7,696 nucleotides of DNA, taken from contig JAJZOA010000035.1 of NCBI GenBank assembly GCA_021852225.1, positions 1 to 7,696 on the forward strand, given 5' to 3'. Positions 1 through 6,249 of this stretch are shown in pieces. The notes beneath the pieces were generated by a model that ran no database searches, had not been told where the DNA came from, and saw only the letters and a program-made list of their open reading frames with translations. The translations under genes were made by a program, and so were the position numbers. Source of the stretch: Planctomycetota bacterium. Its GTDB lineage: Bacteria; Planctomycetota; Phycisphaerae; WQYP01. The first letter of the stretch is position 1. Every line of letters starts with the position of its first letter.

Positions 1-1234
1 GGCTGAAGTGCAGCATTTGCGCGCCCTGGCATACGCTTTCCCACCAGGCATCAAACGTGCCGGCGCGGCTTAAACGAAGCTGCAGCATTTCAAACGCCTG
101 CCGGTATTGTTTGCTTTCGCGGGCCAGTTGCCGATTGCGCCGAATGGCGTGAATAAGGTCGAAGAATCGCGTGGACCCGGCGGAACGGAACAGTACCAGC
201 AGCAGAAACGCCAGAATCAACAGGTACAAAACCCGCAGATTGCGGCCGCAATTCAGGATTAATATCGCCAGCAGGCCGGAGGCTGCGCTGAAAACATACA
301 GGAAATAGACCGCATGTTTATGACTCAGGCCAAGGTCAAGCAACCGGTGATGAATATGGCCGCGTTCAGCCGCAAAAAGGGATCGGCGGTGCAGAATGCC
401 GCGGCGTAAAAGAGTGGCCACGGTATCCAGCAGGGGGACGCAAAGGGCAATGGCGGGCACCAGGACGCCTTCCAGATTTCCGGTTTTGCCGGCCAGAGCC
501 ACCGTGCCGGCGGCAATAACAAAGCCAATAAACAGGCTGCCGCCATCGCCCATGAACACCCGTGCCGGATTAAAATTAAACAGCAGAAACGCGGTAATGG
601 ACCCGGCCATGGCCAGCATAAGAATGGCAATGCTTACTTCACCAAGCGCCGCGGCGGTAATGGCGACAACGAGTGCCGCAACGCCGGAAATACCGCCGGC
701 CAGGCCATCAAGCCCGTCGGTAAAATTCAGGCTGATGGGCACGGTTATAAGCCAGAACATGGTTACTGGCCAGGCAAGCCAGGAAAGGTGCGTCAGCCAG
801 GCGGGCGCGTTCCACGCGGCCGGCAGGATCAGATTCGGAATCGGTATCTGCGCGCCGTAGGCGGTAAAAAGCCATGCGATAACCAGCAGCCCGATAAGCT
901 TGAGTTTGGCCGGAATATTAATCAGATCATCCACCACGCCCAGCGCCAGCAGCATAAGGGAAGCGGCTATCAGGGCGGCCATGGGAGTGCGAATAAGGTG
1001 GCCAACCATTTCGGAACTGCGATAGACAATCAGCACCGGAATGGCGACGGCCATGGCGGCCAGTGCGATGGCCAGCCCGCCGACGCGGGGAATGGGCCGC
1101 TGATGCACTTTGCGCGCATCGGGTACATCCACCAGGCCAAGGTGCTTGGCCATGATAATAACGGGCGGCAGCAGCAGCACGCCGGCGCAGATCCCACCCA
1201 CGTAGGAAATGCCGTACCATGATGAATGATCCAT
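1..1234 (-). CDS. WecA/TagO-like polyprenyl-phosphate sugar-1-phosphate transferase, 3' end beyond window
   Basis: This integral membrane enzyme probably transfers a sugar-1-phosphate, most likely GlcNAc-1-P from UDP-GlcNAc, to undecaprenyl phosphate, starting polysaccharide repeat-unit synthesis. I translated 411 residues and the frame is still open at base 1. Family signatures appear in order: an N-terminal GLVDVPDARKVHQRPIPRVG-type segment (about 33-52); GVVDD with the Mg-binding Asp pair (about 99-103); NFTDGLDGLAGG (170-181); FNPARVFMGDGGS (about 221-233); and the cytoplasmic HIHHR motif (293-297), typical of WecA/TagO rather than MraY. Many hydrophobic segments fill residues 8-350. After the last one comes a polar cytoplasmic tail of at least 60 residues (about 352-411) with a TFDAWWESVCQGA stretch, absent from short WecA proteins. 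The ATG at 1234 is chosen because an in-frame TAA (1238-1240) lies just upstream; the ribosome site is weak (GGA about 7 bases before). It follows the TPR gene after a 157-base gap, so it may have its own promoter. Sugar specificity is inferred. Confidence 0.93.
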   Translation of the reverse strand, partial: MDHSSWYGISYVGGICAGVLLLPPVIIMAKHLGLVDVPDARKVHQRPIPRVGGLAIALAAMAVAIPVLIVYRSSEMVGHLIRTPMAALIAASLMLLALGVVDDLINIPAKLKLIGLLVIAWLFTAYGAQIPIPNLILPAAWNAPAWLTHLSWLAWPVTMFWLITVPISLNFTDGLDGLAGGISGVAALVVAITAAALGEVSIAILMLAMAGSITAFLLFNFNPARVFMGDGGSLFIGFVIAAGTVALAGKTGNLEGVLVPAIALCVPLLDTVATLLRRGILHRRSLFAAERGHIHHRLLDLGLSHKHAVYFLYVFSAASGLLAILILNCGRNLRVLYLLILAFLLLVLFRSAGSTRFFDLIHAIRRNRQLARESKQYRQAFEMLQLRLSRAGTFDAWWESVCQGAQMLHFS

Positions 1235-1267
1235 AAATTATCCGTTGGAAATCATAGGATTGGTTAC

Positions 1268-1294
1268 CCGCGGCATAGCGCCGAAAAGCCGCGG
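1268..1294. repeat. Perfect 7-bp inverted repeat upstream of the wecA-like gene
   Basis: CCGCGGC at 1268-1274 and GCCGCGG at 1288-1294 are exact reverse complements separated by 13 bases. They could form a GC-rich hairpin in RNA from either strand. No run of T follows on either strand, so it does not look like an intrinsic terminator. It lies 33 bases upstream of the wecA-like ATG (1234) and would sit in its 5' untranslated region. It could be an operator, a leader hairpin, or chance in GC-rich DNA. Confidence 0.45.
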
Positions 1295-1317
1295 CCTTAT
1301 AGTGCAATCAGCGGTAA

Positions 1318-1334
1318 CAGCATGATTTGGCCAG
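1318..1334 (-). promoter_or_regulatory. Candidate sigma-54 (-24/-12) promoter for the wecA-like gene
   Basis: On the minus strand the sequence reads CTGGCCAAATCATGCTG. It keeps the invariant GG (-24) and GC (-12) of the RpoN consensus (YTGGCACG-N4-TTGCW) at the correct spacing, with CTGGC at -24 and TGCT at -12; the middle of the -24 box deviates (CA for AC). Transcription would start near 1308, giving a leader of about 74 bases containing the 1268-1294 hairpin. No convincing sigma-70 pair was found in the gap: a TTGACT (1333-1338) has no -10 at normal spacing, and a TATAAG (1296-1301) has no good -35. This rests on one motif match only. Confidence 0.3.
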
Positions 1335-1391
1335 TCAAGTCTGAATACCGCGCGCTGGCCGGAAAAAGTTGATCATCTTCCGCCGGGCGGC

Positions 1392-4300
1392 TTATTGAAT
1401 TCGCAATTGGGCTTGCAATTGCCGGTAATGTTTGCGGGCGTTCACGGAAAGTTCCTGCAACTGTGTGGCATCGGGGCGGAAACCTGCCAGAACCGAACGC
1501 GCCTGGGCTGTATTGCCGGAGGCCAGAAGAATTGCCGCCGTATCCACCGGCCATAGCGGGTTGTTCGGGTCCAGCGCCTTGGCCTTGGCCATAGATGTCA
1601 GTGCCTGCGGATATTTTCCTTCGGCGGCTTGTACCCGCGCCAGGGTATCCCACAGTGTGGGGCTTTGGGGCGCAAGATCGATCGCCTGATGGGCCAGGGT
1701 CGCGGCCCGTTCAATGTCGGCCGGCGACAGGGGGGATTGCCGCAGCAGAAGAATGGCCAGATTGTTCAAAGCGATGGTCTGTTTGGGATCCAGGGTCAAC
1801 ACCTGGTTATAAATTCCAATGGCCGGGGTATTTTGTCCGCTGACCAGTTCAATGGTGGCCAGGTCTGAAAGCAGATTGATTTTCTGGGCCTTGTTGAAAT
1901 TCTGACCGCTGGCCAGCAAAGAGCGGATCAGCGATTCGGCGCGTGCCGTGGCGGCGGCGTTGTGAAACCGCTGCCCAATCGCCCACCAGCCCTGGGCCAG
2001 AGCCAGTTGTTCACGATTGCCTTTTGGTCCAGGAGTTATGTATTTATATATATAATTAAGCCAGTTCGTGGCGGACCTCAACGGCAGGGTTTCGGCGGCC
2101 AGCGGCATGGCTCCTATGCGGACACTTGCGGATATTTTCGCCAGGGGCCATAACAGGCGGCGCGCCGCAATGGGGTCTGCGTTCAAAATGTCGGCTTGCG
2201 CCGCAAGAATTAAAAGCTGGTGCAACTGATCGGGATTTTGTTTTGCCTGGGCCAGATACGGCTTTAACCGGCTGATCGCGCTGGCGGGGTCTTCCAGATT
2301 AATATCGGCGGTTGCCATCACCACATCCGCCGCCACACGGCTGCCGCTCATGCGTTTCCGCCACTGCTGTGCCGCGTTAAGGCAGCTTGCCCATTGTCGC
2401 AACTGTAAATAGGCCAGCGCGGCGATACGCGCACTGGAAGGGTCCGCTGGAAATTTTGCCATTGTGCGAATCGCCAGGGATGCCGCATCCGCGGCCTGTC
2501 CGGTGGCCAGCAGAACTTTTGCGGTGGCGTTTCGCAGATCAAGGTCATGCGGATATTCCACCACCAGCGATTGAAGCCGGGCGCTTATGGCTGTATTGCT
2601 CGGCTTGCCGGTAAGTGCGTCGGCAAGTGCCAGCACCACCGGCTGGGTGCCATCGGGGGCGGGGTTTTGCAGCAGAGCGGACACCAGCCGCCGAAAAAGG
2701 ACTAATTTGTTTACTTTCAGCACGGCTGCCAGATTATTGTTCAGGAACCGCAGCGTGGTGTTGTGCGGCAATTCGACTGTTGCCGCCGCAAGCGTTGCTT
2801 TCACCGCCGAAGTGTCGTTCAGGGCAAGTTCAAAATTCAGGAGGGAAAGCCATGGCGACGAACGCTTGGGAGCCGCCTGCACGGCGGCATTGTACGCGTC
2901 TCTGGCTTGCGCACCCAAATTGTGATTCATATAAAAGTCGCCGGCAATAAGATCGGCCTCTCCAGCGGGAAGTTTTATTGTGGCCAGCCGATCAAGCAGC
3001 GCCTGGGCGCGCTTCAAATTTCCCTGATCTCCGTAAAAGTTGGCGGCCGCGGCCAGCACCGCCGCATCGGGTTTTTTCAGGAGTTGGTCAAACAGTGTTG
3101 CGGCCGCCGCGGTATTTCCCGCACGTTGATAGAGTTGTGCCAGCAGCAGCGACCGGGCGAGTCCCAGTTTGTGGCTTTGGGCCTGCTTTTCCAGCAGGGT
3201 AATGGCCTGACTGTTATGTCCGTCTATGGCAAAAAGCGTCGCGGCTTGTTTCTGTTGTGCGGGTGTGGCATAACTGGAATCAGCCACATCGGCCAGGTAC
3301 TGTTGAGCATGGCTCGTGCGCCCCTGTTTTTGATACAGTTGTGCCAGCGTGAGTGCCAGACCGGGATTTCGCGGAGTAAGTGCATATGCCACTTGAAGCT
3401 GATTGATCGCCTGGGTAATTTTTCCCTGTTTCTGGTATACGGAAGCAAGCAGCAAATGCGGCCCCAGCACGCCGTTAGATTCCTGAATATCTTCATGAAG
3501 CAGTTTCACCACAAGTTTGAGATCCGCCGGTGTCGGCTTGTGGCTTAGCAGCCAGCCAGCCTTGCTTAGCTTCCATGCGAAACCGCGATTGCCGATAATG
3601 TTTTCCAAGCGGTTAAAAGCACCGAGTACAAACTTCCGGTCATTCTGCATGATCGGGGATTCAATCGCCAGCCATTGGGCCCGTGTGTTGTCCGGACTGG
3701 CGGCGACCGCTTTTTTCCATGCTTTTGCGGCCGCCGGATTTTTCTGTATCGACAGATATTCCGCCAGTGCAAGCCGCCATTGTGCCGCATCGGGTCCGGT
3801 TTTCTGACTGTTCTGCCGCAGCAGAGTGAGCCCCTGGTTGGGATGTTTAGCCTGGGCCAACAGCAGCGCACGGGCCAGCACGATGGCGGGCGTTTTTCCA
3901 TACGCATGTTCGGCCTGCGCCAGAACGGTGGTGCCAAGGCCTAATTTGGCGTTATGGCTGATACTATACAGGGCTAAAAAGGCCGTCTGGGGCAGCGGCG
4001 GCTTTTGCCGCAGCGCTTGAATCAGCAGTTGTTTTGCCTTGGCGGTCTGGCCCAGTTGCAGATAAACCCGTATACGCGTAATCACCAGATCGCTGTCAAC
4101 CGGCTGCTGGTGGGCCAGCTTGGCCAGATCTGTCAGCAGGGCAACGGGAGGGTGCTTTGGATTCAGTGGTGTGCTGACCACCCGTACAATTGCCTGGGCG
4201 GCCTGAAGCCGAGGCGAATCCGGTGCCAGTTTTACAGCCTTGTGCATAATGGCCCGCGCAAAGGCGGCGTCGCCGCCCCTGACAGATTCCATGGCCAGGC

Positions 4301-5570
4301 GTTCCAGGGGCTTCGGCCAGGTAAGTGCGGCGCTGGCGGCCACCAGCCAGTATTGCCGGGCAACTTCAGGCTCGCCGGCCCGCTGATAAGCGTTGCCCAG
4401 GCGATATAGAAAATATGGCTGATCGGGAAACGTGGCCTGGGCTGTTTTTAAAACGGAAATTCGGGTTGCGTCCGTCACCTGTTTATTCAGTCGCAGGGCC
4501 AATACCGCGGCCCAGTTCTGGGCGGCCGGCGTGGATATCTTTTTGAGTGCCGCGATGATCTTCCGGGCGGCGGATTTTTCATGCAGGGCCAGCAGCGAAC
4601 GGGCCTTGTAGGCCGCCAGAACTTCGTTCTCCATCGGGTTGACGGTTTTGGTTATGGCCAGCACCTGATGGTTGTGGCCATGCTGGTAAAGACGCTCGCA
4701 AAGCGCCCGCAAAATATCTTTTTGCGCGCCGTCGGCCACCGCATTGCGCAACACCACGGTGGCGCGTTTCGAGAGGTTTAACCGATCCAGTTGATTGACC
4801 AGGGGCAGAATCAGGACTTGCGGCAGGTGTCGCAGCCGTGACAGCCGCAGAATAATGGTGGTGGCGCGGGACACATGGCCGGACACCAGATTCGCCACGG
4901 CCTGCAGGAATTGATACGCGGACGCGGAGGGGTTTTTCTTCACAAGATTTTGCGCCCAGATTGTAATCTGGCGGTTGGGGAGCTGTTGCTGGCGCATCAG
5001 TTCTATTGCCAGGAGGCCTTCCCTGAGCCGATCTGGAGAAAGTTCTACACATCTAGATGCGTAAGTAAAAGCCTCTGAAAGCTTGCGAAGCCGTGTGAGC
5101 GCCTGGGCCAATGCGCTAAGCGCGGTCAGATTCCGCGGGTCTTTTTGCAAAATGGTATGGGCCAGAGTGACCGCTTCCACGTTGGCGTTGGTCTGAATCA
5201 GCAGTTTCAGAAGCATCGTCTGATATTTCAGATCGCCCGGAACCTGATACAGAATCTGGTGGAGCACGCCGATCGCCTGGAACAGATTGCGTCCCCGCGG
5301 CTGCGGTACTTTCAAACTGGCTTTTGCATAAGCCTTCAGGCTTGCCAGATCCGAAGGGTTCTGCCCGAGATAGGCGCCCAGGTCATTGACACCGGTCGGA
5401 TAATTACCGGCTTTTACCGCGGCCAGCCCGGCGGCGCGTAAATGCAGGAAATGCTCCGCAATCCGGTGTTTCCGGTAGATATAAAGTGACCCAAGCACGA
5501 AAACCAGAATCAAAAACGACGTCGCCAGTATTAAAAGACGGCGTTTCATTCTGCTGCGGGGAGGAGCCAT
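1392..5570 (-). CDS. Very large membrane-anchored TPR-repeat protein of a polysaccharide locus (1392 aa)
   Basis: This is probably a periplasmic scaffold for polysaccharide assembly or export. Residues 1-11 are basic (RSRMKRR), residues 12-31 form one hydrophobic segment, and RKHR follows at 33-36. There is no lipobox cysteine (first Cys near 173), so it reads as an uncleaved N-in/C-out signal anchor. The rest is alpha-solenoid with many TPR-like helix pairs. The clearest are about 131-180, 704-760 (two near-identical units with VYQKQG and LYQKQG), 806-900, and 1231-1337 (ALNNLAILLL, LWDTLARVQAAEGKYPQAL). An aromatic segment (about 1168-1180, NWLNYIYKYITPG) interrupts the pattern. The ATG at 5570 is chosen over an upstream TTG (5681) because GGAGA (5576-5580) lies 5 bases before it and the signal anchor then begins near the N-terminus. 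It starts 49 bases after the 209-aa gene, so co-transcription is likely. AlgK/PelB-like and PEP-CTERM-associated TPR proteins are functional analogies only; no catalytic domain is visible. Confidence 0.87.
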   Translation of the reverse strand: MAPPRSRMKRRLLILATSFLILVFVLGSLYIYRKHRIAEHFLHLRAAGLAAVKAGNYPTGVNDLGAYLGQNPSDLASLKAYAKASLKVPQPRGRNLFQAIGVLHQILYQVPGDLKYQTMLLKLLIQTNANVEAVTLAHTILQKDPRNLTALSALAQALTRLRKLSEAFTYASRCVELSPDRLREGLLAIELMRQQQLPNRQITIWAQNLVKKNPSASAYQFLQAVANLVSGHVSRATTIILRLSRLRHLPQVLILPLVNQLDRLNLSKRATVVLRNAVADGAQKDILRALCERLYQHGHNHQVLAITKTVNPMENEVLAAYKARSLLALHEKSAARKIIAALKKISTPAAQNWAAVLALRLNKQVTDATRISVLKTAQATFPDQPYFLYRLGNAYQRAGEPEVARQYWLVAASAALTWPKPLERLAMESVRGGDAAFARAIMHKAVKLAPDSPRLQAAQAIVRVVSTPLNPKHPPVALLTDLAKLAHQQPVDSDLVITRIRVYLQLGQTAKAKQLLIQALRQKPPLPQTAFLALYSISHNAKLGLGTTVLAQAEHAYGKTPAIVLARALLLAQAKHPNQGLTLLRQNSQKTGPDAAQWRLALAEYLSIQKNPAAAKAWKKAVAASPDNTRAQWLAIESPIMQNDRKFVLGAFNRLENIIGNRGFAWKLSKAGWLLSHKPTPADLKLVVKLLHEDIQESNGVLGPHLLLASVYQKQGKITQAINQLQVAYALTPRNPGLALTLAQLYQKQGRTSHAQQYLADVADSSYATPAQQKQAATLFAIDGHNSQAITLLEKQAQSHKLGLARSLLLAQLYQRAGNTAAAATLFDQLLKKPDAAVLAAAANFYGDQGNLKRAQALLDRLATIKLPAGEADLIAGDFYMNHNLGAQARDAYNAAVQAAPKRSSPWLSLLNFELALNDTSAVKATLAAATVELPHNTTLRFLNNNLAAVLKVNKLVLFRRLVSALLQNPAPDGTQPVVLALADALTGKPSNTAISARLQSLVVEYPHDLDLRNATAKVLLATGQAADAASLAIRTMAKFPADPSSARIAALAYLQLRQWASCLNAAQQWRKRMSGSRVAADVVMATADINLEDPASAISRLKPYLAQAKQNPDQLHQLLILAAQADILNADPIAARRLLWPLAKISASVRIGAMPLAAETLPLRSATNWLNYIYKYITPGPKGNREQLALAQGWWAIGQRFHNAAATARAESLIRSLLASGQNFNKAQKINLLSDLATIELVSGQNTPAIGIYNQVLTLDPKQTIALNNLAILLLRQSPLSPADIERAATLAHQAIDLAPQSPTLWDTLARVQAAEGKYPQALTSMAKAKALDPNNPLWPVDTAAILLASGNTAQARSVLAGFRPDATQLQELSVNARKHYRQLQAQLRIQ
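2045..2054. repeat. (TA)5 tract inside the TPR gene
   Basis: Five TA dinucleotides sit in a wholly A/T run (2040-2059 is almost pure A/T) within an otherwise GC-rich gene. They encode part of the NYIYKYI segment near residue 1172. Gain or loss of one unit would shift the frame and remove about 220 C-terminal residues, including the best TPRs. The tract is short for a classic phase-variation repeat. Confidence 0.6.
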
Positions 5571-5575
5571 ATGGT

Positions 5576-5580
5576 TCTCC
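5576..5580 (-). promoter_or_regulatory. Ribosome binding site of the TPR gene
   Basis: GGAGA on the minus strand is separated by 5 bases (ACCAT) from the ATG at 5570. This supports that start over the longer TTG start at 5681 and the internal ATG at 5549, neither of which would improve the protein's N-terminal layout. Confidence 0.7.
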
Positions 5581-5619
5581 AGAAAATACCTGCCATGCCA
5601 AATGTGTTCGGCAGTTTGT

Positions 5620-6249
5620 TCAGCGGTCAAAAATAGCGGTTTGACGGGGCAATGCTGTGCCATTCCATTGTTCGTGACCAAGACCGATCCAGAGCGGGCG
5701 TGCCGGCGATTGCATCAATCGAGCATCGGCATTGGCCGGACCGCGGATCTTGCGGCCCAGCTTAGTGACGCCCTCTATGGTCAGTTCCGGATCGTTCCAG
5801 TCGCGCGCCAGTGATCCGACATATTCCTCAGCTTGTTCCGGACCATAGACACGACCAGGAATTCGGATGGCTGCATTATCCGGGAAAGCGGCTCGCAAAG
5901 CCATCCAAGGACGTGATTTTGCCGCCATACCCGCCCAGAATTCCGCCACAGTTGGCAATACGGTCATGGCCAGTCGCAGGGGTTTGTCATATCCGGCCTG
6001 CGGCTTTAACCCGATCAGATAAAGCGAATGATGCACCCAGTAATGCCGTTCCAGAACCGCGTGCAAATGCAGTCGCACCAGTGCGGAACCTTCCGTAAGC
6101 AGATAGACCCTTGTCGCGCCCGCCGCGGGCAAGGGGCCTCCGCGACGCACCACGGCCACTTCGCGAGCCATCCAGTATCGGTCGTGAAGGTCAACGACCG
6201 AAAGCCCCCAAAGCTGCAGTGGCTGGTTATTCATTGGCGGATTTGTCAC
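5620..6249 (-). CDS. Unrecognised 209-aa protein coupled to the Wzz/BY-kinase gene
   Basis: I do not recognise this family. The protein is soluble, with no signal peptide or membrane segment. Its N-terminal part reads LWGLSVVDLHDRYWMAREV (13-31), then VVRRG (33-37) and a beta-rich VYLLTEGSALVRLHLHAVL (48-66). Aromatic/His residues cluster at 69-78 (HYWVHHSLYLIG). The middle contains EFWAGMAAKSRPWMALR (103-119), then PGRVYGPEQAEEYVGSLARDW (131-151), and the end has PLWIGLGHEQWNG (185-197). It is rich in Trp and His and may be a small mixed alpha/beta domain. It sits between the kinase and the TPR gene. The GTG start at 6249 is preceded by AGGA (6257-6260) with 7-base spacing and overlaps the kinase by 23 bases. 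An ATG at 6234 (204 aa) would overlap by 8 bases but lacks a clear Shine-Dalgarno. The overlap indicates translational coupling and suggests a shared task in polysaccharide production. No catalytic motif is identified. Confidence 0.8.
   Translation of the reverse strand: MTNPPMNNQPLQLWGLSVVDLHDRYWMAREVAVVRRGGPLPAAGATRVYLLTEGSALVRLHLHAVLERHYWVHHSLYLIGLKPQAGYDKPLRLAMTVLPTVAEFWAGMAAKSRPWMALRAAFPDNAAIRIPGRVYGPEQAEEYVGSLARDWNDPELTIEGVTKLGRKIRGPANADARLMQSPARPLWIGLGHEQWNGTALPRQTAIFDR

Larger units (their letters stand above)
1235..1391. other. Intergenic region between the TPR gene and the wecA-like gene
   Basis: This 157-base gap is the only sizeable non-coding stretch in the window. It holds the candidate sigma-54 site and the inverted repeat. 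Just after the TPR stop codon there is a short GC-rich palindrome (CCGCCCGGCGG, 1380-1390), but its loop is too tight, and the nearest T-run is about 12 bases further on, so I do not call a terminator. Partial readthrough from the TPR gene is therefore possible. Confidence 0.6.

Noticed and set aside
396..860. Plus-strand open frame (154 codons) at the left end
   Set aside because: It is the shadow of the wecA-like gene, whose motifs (NFTDGLDG, HIHHR) are read on the minus strand across the same bases.
927..1307. Minus-strand open frame starting upstream of the wecA-like ATG
   Set aside because: It is out of frame with the wecA-like gene and translates to Arg/Ala-rich sequence with no conserved motif.
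1380..1390. CCGCCCGGCGG palindrome after the TPR stop as an intrinsic terminator
   Set aside because: The loop is too small for a stable hairpin of full length and no T-run follows directly, so it does not meet the usual pattern.
1297..1653. Minus-strand open frame spanning the TPR 3' end and the intergenic gap
   Set aside because: It is an alternative frame of the TPR C-terminus. The TPR frame continues cleanly to TAA at 1392 with good repeat signatures, so there is no sign of a frameshift.
2763..3548. Plus-strand open frame (261 codons) opposite the TPR gene
   Set aside because: It lies wholly antisense to an uninterrupted 1392-residue repeat protein and has no family resemblance or ribosome site that I can see.
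5571..5681. N-terminal extension of the TPR protein from a TTG at 5681
   Set aside because: It overlaps the end of the 209-aa gene, would bury the signal anchor about 50 residues in, and lacks the good GGAGA site present before the ATG at 5570.
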